A DNA stretch of 62,931 nucleotides from Streptobacillus canis (lineage in GTDB: Bacteria; Fusobacteriota; Fusobacteriia; Fusobacteriales; Leptotrichiaceae), in assembly GCF_009733925.1 (NCBI RefSeq), contig NZ_WOEI01000004.1:1-62931 (forward strand), in the 5' to 3' direction. The position numbers and the translations under genes were made by a program. Position 1 is the first letter of the stretch. Every line of letters starts with the position of its first letter. Positions 26,331 to 35,644 of this stretch are shown piece after piece. The notes under the pieces were generated by a model that saw only the letters and a list, made by a program, of their open reading frames with translations, was not told the DNA's origin and did no database searches.

Positions 26331-26359
26331 ATTTTAACATAAATATGAAATCTTATCAA
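26331..26359 (-). promoter_or_regulatory. Promoter of the DUF1694-murA unit, possibly leaderless
   Basis: TTGATA (26354-26359), 17-nt spacer, TAAAAT (26331-26336) on the minus strand. Only six bases separate the -10 from the ATG at 26324, so transcription would begin at about the start codon. Confidence 0.6.
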
Positions 26360-26361
26360 CG

Positions 26362-26766
26362 TTATGCAGCTAAAAAAAACATAAATATTAGCTTAATAAT
26401 TCCATATAGTATGTAAAGTAGACCTCCTCTCTTTACACCTACTATCCCTTCTGTCTTGTATGTAAATCCTAAAAACAATAAATATACAAGATTATATAAA
26501 AGGAAATACGTTAAATTTATTGTTCCCATAAAAAGTATTAAAATCTCTACAAAGAACATTGCATTTATTATTAATCTAATAAAAGTTGATTTATATATAT
26601 TTTTTATTATATATGCATTTAAAACAATATAGCTTAGAGTAAATGATACTAGTAATGTTAAACTTTTTTCTCCAATTAACCCATATTTAAAAACTATTCC
26701 TAACCCTATAAATATTAAAAAACTTATTATTTCACTACTGTATTTTCTCAATATTTCTTTATTCAT
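26362..26766 (-). CDS. Hypothetical integral membrane protein
   Basis: A 134-aa protein with four or more hydrophobic segments (about 12-30, 36-54, 64-100 and 115-133) and few charged residues between. No motif or family recognised. It overlaps the Xer recombinase gene by four bases, so it is translated with it. The next gene starts from its own promoter. Small polytopic proteins next to recN/xer are not a known functional group; the association may be only transcriptional. Confidence 0.65.
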   Translation of the reverse strand: MNKEILRKYSSEIISFLIFIGLGIVFKYGLIGEKSLTLLVSFTLSYIVLNAYIIKNIYKSTFIRLIINAMFFVEILILFMGTINLTYFLLYNLVYLLFLGFTYKTEGIVGVKRGGLLYILYGIIKLIFMFFLAA

Positions 26767-27623
26767 TCTTCTTCTCCAATTTTTACTCTTTTATATATTT
26801 CTTTTAATTTTGATTTTTCAACATGAGTATATACTTCTGTTGTTGTAATACTTGCATGACCTAATAACTCTTGAACTATTCTAATATCTGCTCCATTTTC
26901 TATCATCATAGTTGCAGCAGAATGCCTAAATAAATGTGGATGTATATTCTTTTCTATACCTACATTTTGAGCATGTTTGTTTAATACTTTCCAAAAATTT
27001 TCTCTTCTAATACCTGGAAATAGTAAATAACTTCCTTCTGCACCTTTTAATTTAGGTCTCACATCTTTTATGTATTCTTTAATCTCATTTTCAAGTTCTA
27101 AATATATAGGAACAAATCTATATTTACTACCTTTTCCATAAAGTTTAGCAAATTCAAAATCTGAATTTTCTATATCTTTAATTTCTAGATTTAATACTTC
27201 AGAAATTCTAGCTCCTGTTGCTACTAAGAATTTAACTATTAATTGATCTCTTCTACTAGTAGGTTCATGATTAAAGCTTTCTATTATTGCCTTTATTTCT
27301 TCTACAGTTAAAGCGTGTGGTAGTCTTTTCTCTTTTTTTAGATTATGAATTTTGTTAGCAGGATCAAGTTTAATTACTTTTTCCATATAGCAAAATTTAA
27401 AAAAAGATTTTATGCTACTAACTTTTCTAATTACTGTATTATATACATATTTTTCTTTTAGTCTTTCTATATATTCATATATGTCATCGCTAGTTACTTC
27501 ATCTACACCTTTATTTACTTTTTTAAAGAAAGTATATAAATCATTTCTATAGCTCTCTATAGTCTTATCAGCATTACCTTTTTCAAATTTTAGATAATCT
27601 AAAAATGCATTTACCTCTACCAT
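26763..27623 (-). CDS. XerC/XerD-type tyrosine recombinase
   Basis: A 286-aa site-specific recombinase with an N-terminal SAM-like core-binding domain (1-95) and a C-terminal catalytic domain. All catalytic residues are visible: Arg139 (TGARISEV), Lys164 (GKGSKYR), His230/Arg233 (HPHLFRHS), His256 (LGHAS) and Tyr265 (TEVYTHV). Length and motifs fit chromosome dimer resolution enzymes. I cannot tell XerC from XerD, and no dif site was identified in the window. It sits 9 nt after recN. Confidence 0.88.
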   Translation of the reverse strand: MVEVNAFLDYLKFEKGNADKTIESYRNDLYTFFKKVNKGVDEVTSDDIYEYIERLKEKYVYNTVIRKVSSIKSFFKFCYMEKVIKLDPANKIHNLKKEKRLPHALTVEEIKAIIESFNHEPTSRRDQLIVKFLVATGARISEVLNLEIKDIENSDFEFAKLYGKGSKYRFVPIYLELENEIKEYIKDVRPKLKGAEGSYLLFPGIRRENFWKVLNKHAQNVGIEKNIHPHLFRHSAATMMIENGADIRIVQELLGHASITTTEVYTHVEKSKLKEIYKRVKIGEEE

Positions 27624-27632
27624 TTTTCACCT

Positions 27633-29261
27633 CTATTCCATCATTTCTTTAGCAATTTCTAAACTTGCCTTAGTAATATTATCTCCGGATAATATTCTAG
27701 CAATTTCTTTTATTCTTTCTTCTTGATTTAATTTTTTAATTTTAGTTGTAGTATTTTTATCATCACTTTCTTTATATATTAAGAATTGTGAATTAGCTTT
27801 TGCAGCTATTTGCGGTGAATGTGTAACACATATTATTTGTACATTTTGTGATAATTCTTTAAGCTTATTAGCTATTTTTATTACTGTTTCACCTGATATA
27901 CCTGTATCTATTTCATCAAATATTAGACATGAAATATGATCTACTTTTGAAAATACTATCTTTAATGCTAACATTATTCTTGAAATTTCCCCACCTGATG
28001 CTATTTTTGATAAATCCTTTAGTTTTTCTCCCTTATTAGTTGAAATTAAGAATTTAACTCCATCATTTCCATTTTGATGTATTCTATCAAGTTCAGTAAA
28101 TTCTATATCAAAAACTACTGAGGGCATATTTAATTCTTTAAGTTCCTTCATAACACTATCTTTTAAAGTTTTAGCCTTATCTTTTCTAAGTTTAGATAGC
28201 TTAGCACTCAATTTTTTATATTCTTTTAAATTAATCTCTAATTCTTTTTCTTTTTCCATTAAAGTTTCATCTGAATGTTCAATTAGCTCTAATTTATTCT
28301 TTATATTTTCTCCATATTCTAATATTTCTTCTATACTGCTTCCATATTTAAGTTTAAGTTTTTTTATAGTATTTAATCTATCATTTACTTCTTCAAGTCT
28401 ATATGGATTATTATCTACACTTGCAAGTGAAGAAGATAATTCATCTACTATATCATTTAATTCTTCGTAAACATTAGAAAATCTTTCAGAAATACTCTCA
28501 TATTTATTAGAATACTCACTTAATTTTTCCAAATCCTTTTTAACTCTTTTAAAACTACTAAAATCAAGTATATCTAAAACTTCACTCAATTTATCAGTAA
28601 TTATACCTGAATTAAATAGTTCATTATATTCATTTTCTAATTCCTCATCTTCACCTATTTCTAGCTTATGTTTAAATATCTCATCTATAATATATTCATA
28701 AAGATTTCTTTTTTCTATTACTTCATTTTTATCTTTTTTTATTTCTTCTATTTCTTCTTTTAATTCATCTATTTTAGATATATATTCTTTGATATCAGAT
28801 TTAATTTTTATACTATCTTTATCTAAAAATTTATCTAAAAGATAAAGATGGTAATTTGAATTTAATAGATATTGATGATCATGTTGTCCTACTAAATCTA
28901 AGATATTACTACTTATTTCTTTTAAATTAGATAAAGTAAACCTTTTATTATTAACCTTTACCTTATTATCTACACCAAATTCTCTTGATATTATTAACTC
29001 TTCATCAAGTTCATAGTCTAAATCAGATAATTTATTAAGTTGTTCTTCATCTAAGTCAAATACAGCCTCAACACTAACCTTATCACTTTTCTTTCCTATC
29101 ATTTCTTTATTGGCTTTTTCACCTATAATTAAAGATAATCCATCAAGTATTATTGATTTACCAGCACCTGTTTCTCCTGTAAGTACTGTAAGACCTTTTT
29201 CTAAATTTATGTCAATTTCATCAATTATTGCTAAATTTTCAATTTTTAATTCCTTTAACAT
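27633..29261 (-). CDS. recN: DNA repair ATPase RecN
   Basis: A 542-aa SMC-like protein for double-strand break repair. The N-terminal half of the ATPase has Walker A GETGAGKSIILDGL at about 31-44. A long coiled coil of Glu/Lys-rich helices covers about 150-370. The C-terminal half has the signature IASGGEISRIMLALK, Walker B CLIFDEIDTGISG and VTHSPQIAAKA. The FDEIDTGISG string is characteristic of RecN. Length is typical. It overlaps or abuts nadK and xer in a repair/NAD cluster common in low-GC bacteria. Confidence 0.95.
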   Translation of the reverse strand: MLKELKIENLAIIDEIDINLEKGLTVLTGETGAGKSIILDGLSLIIGEKANKEMIGKKSDKVSVEAVFDLDEEQLNKLSDLDYELDEELIISREFGVDNKVKVNNKRFTLSNLKEISSNILDLVGQHDHQYLLNSNYHLYLLDKFLDKDSIKIKSDIKEYISKIDELKEEIEEIKKDKNEVIEKRNLYEYIIDEIFKHKLEIGEDEELENEYNELFNSGIITDKLSEVLDILDFSSFKRVKKDLEKLSEYSNKYESISERFSNVYEELNDIVDELSSSLASVDNNPYRLEEVNDRLNTIKKLKLKYGSSIEEILEYGENIKNKLELIEHSDETLMEKEKELEINLKEYKKLSAKLSKLRKDKAKTLKDSVMKELKELNMPSVVFDIEFTELDRIHQNGNDGVKFLISTNKGEKLKDLSKIASGGEISRIMLALKIVFSKVDHISCLIFDEIDTGISGETVIKIANKLKELSQNVQIICVTHSPQIAAKANSQFLIYKESDDKNTTTKIKKLNQEERIKEIARILSGDNITKASLEIAKEMME

Positions 29262-29270
29262 ATTTTCCCC

Positions 29271-30053
29271 CTAAGTCCAATGTAATTTTTGTTTTAAAAT
29301 GTTATAGTAATTTAAATCATCTGTATATATTAAATCTATACCTATATCAGATAATTTAGCATATGCTATATCTTCTGGATAAAACTTAAAATGTAAATTA
29401 CCATCTATATTTAATCCAACATACTCACTTCTACCAAATGCAGAAAATTTAAGTTCTTCTTTACCATCAAGTATTATTGCTCTTGCAGTTAAAGTTTGTG
29501 GTGCAAGAGGAGTAATACATAAGGCATCTAAATTAGGGGCAATTATTGGTCCCCCTGCAGATAATGAATAAGCTGTTGATCCAGTTGGAGTTGCAACTAA
29601 TATTCCATCTGCCTTATATTGATTTATTAATTTATCATTTTGTTCCACTTTTACATTTATTAATTCAGAGTGTATTGCAAATTTTAATATACTTAATTCA
29701 TTTAAAGCATAATATATTTTATCTTTAAATCTTACTTCTAAAAATTTTCTATGATCTATTTTATACTCACCATTTAAAAATTTTTCAAATGAAGATATTG
29801 CATCTACACTACTTACTTTAGTCATATATCCTATACTTCCATAATTAACTGAAAATACTGGAACATTTTTTATTCTTAAATGTTCCACTGTTGAAAGTAT
29901 AGTTCCATCTCCACCAAATGTAATTAATACATCTACATTTTTAATATCTTCGACTACTTCTATATTTTTACTACTTAAGTATGATAAAAAGTATTCTATT
30001 TCTTCACTACTTAAAGTAGCTTTTTTAATTATTTTTACCTTCATCTTCATCAC
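29271..30053 (-). CDS. nadK: NAD kinase
   Basis: A 260-aa enzyme phosphorylating NAD to NADP. Motifs are GGDGTILSTVEHL (catalytic GGDGT, about 48-60), ALNELSI, and the Gly-rich PTGSTAYSLSAGGPI. The length is normal. The annotated start (30053) gives three Met in the first four codons and overlaps the exonuclease gene by 29 bases; an internal Met at 30044 is equally plausible. It is followed closely by recN, a conserved pairing. Confidence 0.94.
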   Translation of the reverse strand: MMKMKVKIIKKATLSSEEIEYFLSYLSSKNIEVVEDIKNVDVLITFGGDGTILSTVEHLRIKNVPVFSVNYGSIGYMTKVSSVDAISSFEKFLNGEYKIDHRKFLEVRFKDKIYYALNELSILKFAIHSELINVKVEQNDKLINQYKADGILVATPTGSTAYSLSAGGPIIAPNLDALCITPLAPQTLTARAIILDGKEELKFSAFGRSEYVGLNIDGNLHFKFYPEDIAYAKLSDIGIDLIYTDDLNYYNILKQKLHWT

Positions 30054-31314
30054 TCAATTCTTCTAGCATGTCTTTATATATACCTTTATATGATAAAAGT
30101 GTTGCATTACAATCAGTTAAACTATTATGAAAATCACTTTCTTTAAATCCATAATAGCTTGAACATTCCATTAGTTTTGGTCTTTTTAATTTAGGATCAT
30201 TAAATATCTTTCTATATAGATATTTAAAATAGTCAGAAATATCTAATTTTCTAATATGTTCTACATTGAATCCCTGTCTTTGAAGTAGTTTATAGTCAAA
30301 ATCTATACCATATCCAACCATATAGTCTGTAGCATCAAGCAATTCTTGAATTTTTTCTCTATATACTTCAATATTTGGTTTATCTTCTAGCATTTCATTA
30401 CTTATTTTATGTATCTTATATGCTTCATTCCATTCAGTTACATTAGTTGGTTTAATATACTCATCAAAAAGTACTTTACCTTTAGTATCTATTATACTAA
30501 GTTGTATAATTTCATCATTTTCTCTAATACCTGTTGTTTCTAAATCAAGTATTATCTTATTTCCCATGCTCTCAAATATCTTTACATATTTTTTAGCAAG
30601 TTTAGTTAATTTATCTTCTTTTTTATCTATTTCTTCTATTTTTTCTTCTTGTTCTAAAAATTTCATTACCTCTTCATCATATTTAAATTCTAATTTTTCT
30701 TTTTTTTCTACTAGTATTGATTTAAAACAATGTAGTGTTGCTAAACAATCACTTAATGCATTATGAGCATTGAAATCAAAGTTATAGAATTTAGCTGCTT
30801 CTGCAAGACTAGGTCTAATTTTTCTATCTATTATTTTTTCATTTTCAAAAAGTACTGAAAAAAGATAAGCTATGTCTAATACTATATTAGATTTAAGTTC
30901 TATATCTGATCTTCTTAAAAAAGCTACATCAGAATTAACTTCATACCCTATTATCAATTTATGTTTTTTTAATATCTTTTCTATATCTCTTCTATAATAT
31001 GAGATGTGTTTTTTATTCTCAACATCTTCTACTGAAATATTATGTATCTTATATGCCTCTTCCCATTCTGTAACATTTTTAGGCTTAGTATATTTATTAA
31101 AAATTACATTACCAGCAAGATCTATAACACTAAGTTGTAATATTTCATCATCTTTTCTAACACCAGTAGTTTCAACATCTAAAATTATGGGATTAAGTAT
31201 AAAGATATTTTTTCTAATATATGCAAATAACTCCATAAAATCTTCATGTCTTTCTAACTGTTGTTTTAATTTTTTTGCTTTTCTTCTAAGACTTTGTAAT
31301 TCTTTTTCTTCCAT
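30025..31314 (-). CDS. Tandem DEDDh exonuclease protein (two DnaQ-like domains)
   Basis: A 429-aa protein made of two homologous DnaQ-type 3'-5' exonuclease domains joined by a charged helix. Domain 1 has DVETTG (Asp46, Glu48), Asp129 in VNSDVAF and His184/Asp189 in HNALSD. Domain 2 has DLETTG (Asp257, Glu259), Asp338/340 and His396/Asp401 in HNSLTD. Both catalytic sets are complete. The two halves share long similar stretches, such as VTEWEEAYKIHNIS versus VTEWNEAYKIHKIS, showing an internal duplication. An N-terminal coiled coil of about 30 residues precedes domain 1. Single-domain relatives proofread or trim DNA or RNA. It lies upstream of nadK-recN, so a repair role is plausible. Confidence 0.88.
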   Translation of the reverse strand: MEEKELQSLRRKAKKLKQQLERHEDFMELFAYIRKNIFILNPIILDVETTGVRKDDEILQLSVIDLAGNVIFNKYTKPKNVTEWEEAYKIHNISVEDVENKKHISYYRRDIEKILKKHKLIIGYEVNSDVAFLRRSDIELKSNIVLDIAYLFSVLFENEKIIDRKIRPSLAEAAKFYNFDFNAHNALSDCLATLHCFKSILVEKKEKLEFKYDEEVMKFLEQEEKIEEIDKKEDKLTKLAKKYVKIFESMGNKIILDLETTGIRENDEIIQLSIIDTKGKVLFDEYIKPTNVTEWNEAYKIHKISNEMLEDKPNIEVYREKIQELLDATDYMVGYGIDFDYKLLQRQGFNVEHIRKLDISDYFKYLYRKIFNDPKLKRPKLMECSSYYGFKESDFHNSLTDCNATLLSYKGIYKDMLEELSDEDEGKNN

Positions 31315-31359
31315 TACTCTTCCTTACTTTTTGTTATAATAATATTATACAATATATGC

Positions 31360-31385
31360 AAAAAAAAAGGAACCTTAAAGTTCCT
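31360..31385 (-). terminator. Terminator of the EamA transporter gene
   Basis: AGGAAC/GTTCCT (31368-31373 and 31380-31385) followed on the minus strand by T8. The EamA stop codon overlaps the stem. Confidence 0.8.
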
Positions 31386-32280
31386 ATTTTCTCTTTTTAT
31401 TTTTAAATAAAAAATCTAATTTTGTTTCTGATATTATTATTCCCAGGAATATTAGAACTGACCCAAATAAAATAATAGGATGGAAGTCATCATATCCTAA
31501 AAATATTGAAAGTATAGTTGCAAATACTACCTCTAAAGAAAGTATTACTGCAGCTGTTGATGAACTCACTCTTTTTTGCCCTATAATTTGCAAAGTATAT
31601 GCAACGAAAGTACAAAAAACTCCCATGTATAAAGAAGAAAGTAGTCCATGAGTAGATACTGCTTTTAATTGTCCATAGTATATTGCAAGTATAAATGATT
31701 GTATAGTTGCTATTAAAAATTGCACATAAGCAAGTACCACTGTATTTATCTTATTTACATAATATCCTGTAATTACGATATGAAGTGCAAATAACACAGC
31801 ACAAATTACAGTATAGAAATCTCCTTTATTAAATCCATCTACAGATTCAAGAAAATTTCCTGATAACATATACATTCCAATAAAAGCTAATACTGAAGCT
31901 ATGAATGTAAATTTATCTACTTTAGTTTTAAATATTAAGTGTGACATGTATGGAACAAAAATTACACTAAGTCCTGTTAACAATGAATTTTTAGCAGGGG
32001 TTGTATAGTATAGTCCATATGTTTGCGTTAAATACGCTAGTACTAGTACTGTTCCTAGTATTAGTCCAGCCGTATATGATTTTCTATCTATTTTTATCTT
32101 CCTCACCTTAAGCATTAGGTAAAGTAAAATAGTAGAAATTAAAAATCTAACAAACATAATATTATATGTTTCCATGCCACTATCTACTGCTATTTTTGTT
32201 GCAATAAATCCAGTCCCCCAAACCATGGCAACTAAAAATAGGATTAATTCTGATTTTAAATTATTTATAAAGGTTCTCAA
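31384..32280 (-). CDS. EamA-family (DMT) transporter
   Basis: A 298-aa inner-membrane protein with ten predicted hydrophobic segments, in two EamA repeats of five. The first repeat opens with LFLVAMVWGTGFIATK, the classical DMT opening, and the second ends in SLEVVFATILSIFLGYDDF. Such proteins export or import amino acids, nucleotides or other metabolites; substrate unknown. Start is TTG at 32280, overlapping the TGA of the preceding gene (TTGA), implying translational coupling. Confidence 0.88.
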   Translation of the reverse strand: MRTFINNLKSELILFLVAMVWGTGFIATKIAVDSGMETYNIMFVRFLISTILLYLMLKVRKIKIDRKSYTAGLILGTVLVLAYLTQTYGLYYTTPAKNSLLTGLSVIFVPYMSHLIFKTKVDKFTFIASVLAFIGMYMLSGNFLESVDGFNKGDFYTVICAVLFALHIVITGYYVNKINTVVLAYVQFLIATIQSFILAIYYGQLKAVSTHGLLSSLYMGVFCTFVAYTLQIIGQKRVSSSTAAVILSLEVVFATILSIFLGYDDFHPIILFGSVLIFLGIIISETKLDFLFKNKKRK

Positions 32281-32990
32281 CTTTTTCCAACTCTCTTCCT
32301 TTTTGCTAATATATTATGTATTAAATACACAATAGTCATTAATAGGGCCTTTCCTAATACCAAGAGTAATAAATAGAGATTAAAAGGTTTAATAAACCTC
32401 ATAAAATCTAACATATATTCATGAGTATACATATAATTGGTTACAAGTTTTGGATTAACCAATTTCCACATTATTAAGAATGAAAAGACATATATAAATA
32501 TAGATGTATATAGCCCTTTCTTAGTAATTTTATTTTTAAAATTCATTTTTCCTAAAATTAATATATCTATTGCTAATAGATTATTAAAGATATAGAAAAA
32601 TGGCTTTAGTATAGTATGATATTCAAATCTAATAGGATAAATTATAGATAATATATTAAATACACTTAGATAAAACAATATATTATATGACCAATTCTTC
32701 CTAGAAAATAGATATATTATACCAAATATAATTGAAATGTTCGTTAATTGTAAAGGTAAACTTTTTTGTACCACGTCACCTTCAACATATATTTTTACTA
32801 ACATTTCTAAAATTTGAAATAATGTAAAAAATATAGCTAAAATTGAAAAATAGTTTTTCTTATTCTTCTTTTTTAAAAACATAGGTATTATTATGAATAT
32901 AGAAGAAATAGCTAAAGATAATATTAAAGAAAAAATATGATCTTTTGCTAACATATACATGATATAGTTTCCTTTTACAAATATATTCAT
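32277..32990 (-). CDS. Polytopic membrane protein (TMEM164/YwaF-like)
   Basis: A 237-aa membrane protein from the ATG at 32990, which has GGAGG 4-8 nt upstream; the longer frame (to 33020) runs over the leuS hairpin. About seven hydrophobic segments. The SLPLQLTNISII element and the aromatic segment following resemble the YwaF/TIGR02206 family (LPLHLC-like motif), though the His and Cys are not conserved here. Function is unknown. It lies between leuS and the EamA gene. Confidence 0.55.
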   Translation of the reverse strand: MNIFVKGNYIMYMLAKDHIFSLILSLAISSIFIIIPMFLKKKNKKNYFSILAIFFTLFQILEMLVKIYVEGDVVQKSLPLQLTNISIIFGIIYLFSRKNWSYNILFYLSVFNILSIIYPIRFEYHTILKPFFYIFNNLLAIDILILGKMNFKNKITKKGLYTSIFIYVFSFLIMWKLVNPKLVTNYMYTHEYMLDFMRFIKPFNLYLLLLVLGKALLMTIVYLIHNILAKRKRVGKS

Positions 32991-33008
32991 TTTACCTCCA
33001 CAATTAAT

Positions 33009-33032
33009 AAGTAGAGTCAAAAGACTCTACTT
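33009..33032 (-). terminator. Hairpin after leuS, weak terminator or attenuator
   Basis: Perfect stem AAGTAGAGTC/GACTCTACTT (33009-33018 and 33023-33032) with a 4-base loop. It is followed on the minus strand by only a short mixed T-run (ATTAATTG), so partial read-through into the membrane-protein genes is likely. Confidence 0.6.
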
Positions 33033-33035
33033 AAA

Positions 33036-35633
33036 TTATTTAACAACTATATTTACTAATTTTTTAGGTACTACTATAGTTTTAACTACTTCTTTACCTT
33101 CAATATTTCTAATAACATTTTCATTTGCTAATGCTTTTGCTATTACTTCTTCATTAGTTGCATTAATATTAGTTTCAAATTCTCCTCTGATTTTTCCGTT
33201 TACTTGTATCATCATAGTAATCTCTGAAACATGAGTTAATACTTCATTGTATTCTGGCCATTCTGCATTTGATATATATCCTGGCATTCCACATAATTCC
33301 CAAACTTCTTCAGCTAAGTGTGGTGCTATAGGTGATATCATTAATATTAATGAAATCATAGCTTCTTTGAATACTTTATCAGATTCACTTGATTTATTAT
33401 TAGTGTCTAATATATTTTGTTTGTATGTTGTTAATTCATTTACAAGTTCCATAGTTCCTGCTATAGCAGTATTAAAGTGGAAATTGTCTTCCATACTATC
33501 TGTTACTCTCTTGATAGTTTGGTGAGTTTTTCTTTGAAGATTTTCATCTTCTTTATTTCTTTTATCTAATTCTATACTTGAATACTCTGCTTTTAATATA
33601 TCTAAGCATTCTTGAGCCATTAAGAATATTCTATTTACAAATCTATATGCCCCAACTACACCATTTGCATTCCATTCTAATTCTTTTTCAGGTGGTGCAG
33701 CAAATAGAGTGAAGACTCTTGCAGCATCCGCTCCAAACTCTTTAATTATTTGTTCAGGATCTACTCCATTATTTTTAGATTTAGACATTTTTTCAAGCTT
33801 AGTTACTAACTCTTCTCCAGTTTTTTTACTTACTGGTTTCCCATCTTTCATTTCAACTTCTTCTCTAAATAAATATCTTCTTTCATTATTTGAATAGAAT
33901 GAATAATCTAGTACCATACCTTGAGTTAATAATCTCTTAAATGGTTCATTAGTTGATAAGTATCCTAAATCTCTAAATACTTTATGGAAGAATCTTGCAT
34001 AAAGTAAATGCATTACAGCATGCTCTATCCCACCTATATATTGATCTACTGGTGTATATGCATCTGCATCTTCTTTTAAGAAGGCAATTTTTTCATTAGT
34101 AGGATCAAGATATCTTAAATAATACCATGATGAATCTACGAAAGTATCCATAGTATCAGTTTCTCTATATCCTTTTTTACCATTAGGTAATATTACTTCT
34201 TTAAATGTAGGAGAAGTTTCTAAAGGATTTCCTTTTCCAGAGAAATCTATATCTGTTGGTAATACTACTGGTAAGTTTTCGTCTAAATATACATTTCCTT
34301 CCTCATCATAAATTACTGGAATAGGAGTTCCCCAATATCTTTGTCTACTTATTAACCAATCATGTAATCTATAGTTAGTTGTAGCTTTTCCTTTTCCTAA
34401 TTTTTCTAGTTTTTCTACTATTTTATCTTTAGCTTCAATATTATGAACTCCATCAAATTCTTCTGAATTAATTAACTCTCCTTTTCCTAAGAAAGTTTTA
34501 TTTCCATCAAAATCATCTTCTGGATTTTTTGCCTTAATTACTGCTTTTGCAGGTAAATCATATTTTTTAGCAAAAGCAAAGTCTCTTTCATCATGAGCTG
34601 GTACAGCCATTACAGCACCTGTACCGTAATCCATTAATACATAGTTTGCAATATACATAGGTATCATTTCATTAGTTAATGGATGTTTAACATAAAGTCC
34701 TGTAAATATTCCATTTTTCTCTTTATCTTGAGCTTCTCTTGATATTTTATCTTCATTTATCATTTCATCTACAGCAGCTTTTAATTCAGGTCTTTCTTTT
34801 AAAACTACTTCTGAAACTAAAGGTAATTCTGGTGCAATCGAAATATATGTAACACCATAAAGTGTATCTACTCTTGTTGTAAATATAGGTATTTCTATTT
34901 CTTCACCTTTATATTCTAAAGTAAACATTACTTCAGCTCCACTTGATTTCCCTATCCAGTTTTTTTGCATTGCAAGTACTTGGTCAGGCCAATATCCTCT
35001 TAATTCCTCATGACCAGTTAATAGTTCTTCAGCATAATCTGTTATTTTGAAATACCATTGTGATAATTCTTTTTGTATTACTGTAGTTTTACCATGTCTC
35101 CAACATTTCCCATCTTCAACTTGTTCGTTAGCAAGTACTGTATGACAATCAGGACACCAGTTAACATAAGATTTTTTCTTATATACTAATCCTTTTTTAT
35201 ACATTTCAATAAAGAATTGTTGATTGAATTTATAGTATTCTTTTTGATATGTTGCTAGTTCTCTATCCCAATCATATGAAAGTCCCATTAATTTTAATTG
35301 TCTTTTCATATTTTCAATATTTTGTGCAGTCCATACTGCAGGGCTAGCACCATTATCTATAGCTGCATTTTCTGCTGGTAATCCAAATGAATCCCAACCA
35401 AAAGGATGTAATACATTAAATCCTTTCATCTTTTTATATCTAGCTATAGCATCTCCTATAGTATAGTTTCTTAAATGTCCAGCGTGTAATTTACCTGAAG
35501 GATAAGCAAACATTTCTAAAGTATAGTAATTTTGTTTTCCTTCTACCTTATTTTGAGTTTTAAATACTTTATCTTGCTCCCATTTTTCTTGCCATTTTTG
35601 CTCTATATCTTTGGCAATATATTCCTTTACCAT
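33036..35633 (-). CDS. leuS: Leucyl-tRNA synthetase
   Basis: An 865-aa class I synthetase. HIGH motif is within PSGKLHAGHLRNYT at about 46-59 and KMSKS within LEKMSKSKNNGVD. The editing CP1 domain is present (TRVDTLYGVTYIS and TGAVMAVPAHDERD), and a zinc-type Cys cluster appears at NWCPDCHTVL. The C-terminal anticodon-binding and tail domains are full length. It starts after AGGAGG, 11 nt past the rlmB-like gene. Confidence 0.97.
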   Translation of the reverse strand: MVKEYIAKDIEQKWQEKWEQDKVFKTQNKVEGKQNYYTLEMFAYPSGKLHAGHLRNYTIGDAIARYKKMKGFNVLHPFGWDSFGLPAENAAIDNGASPAVWTAQNIENMKRQLKLMGLSYDWDRELATYQKEYYKFNQQFFIEMYKKGLVYKKKSYVNWCPDCHTVLANEQVEDGKCWRHGKTTVIQKELSQWYFKITDYAEELLTGHEELRGYWPDQVLAMQKNWIGKSSGAEVMFTLEYKGEEIEIPIFTTRVDTLYGVTYISIAPELPLVSEVVLKERPELKAAVDEMINEDKISREAQDKEKNGIFTGLYVKHPLTNEMIPMYIANYVLMDYGTGAVMAVPAHDERDFAFAKKYDLPAKAVIKAKNPEDDFDGNKTFLGKGELINSEEFDGVHNIEAKDKIVEKLEKLGKGKATTNYRLHDWLISRQRYWGTPIPVIYDEEGNVYLDENLPVVLPTDIDFSGKGNPLETSPTFKEVILPNGKKGYRETDTMDTFVDSSWYYLRYLDPTNEKIAFLKEDADAYTPVDQYIGGIEHAVMHLLYARFFHKVFRDLGYLSTNEPFKRLLTQGMVLDYSFYSNNERRYLFREEVEMKDGKPVSKKTGEELVTKLEKMSKSKNNGVDPEQIIKEFGADAARVFTLFAAPPEKELEWNANGVVGAYRFVNRIFLMAQECLDILKAEYSSIELDKRNKEDENLQRKTHQTIKRVTDSMEDNFHFNTAIAGTMELVNELTTYKQNILDTNNKSSESDKVFKEAMISLILMISPIAPHLAEEVWELCGMPGYISNAEWPEYNEVLTHVSEITMMIQVNGKIRGEFETNINATNEEVIAKALANENVIRNIEGKEVVKTIVVPKKLVNIVVK

Positions 35634-35644
35634 TTCTTTTCCTC

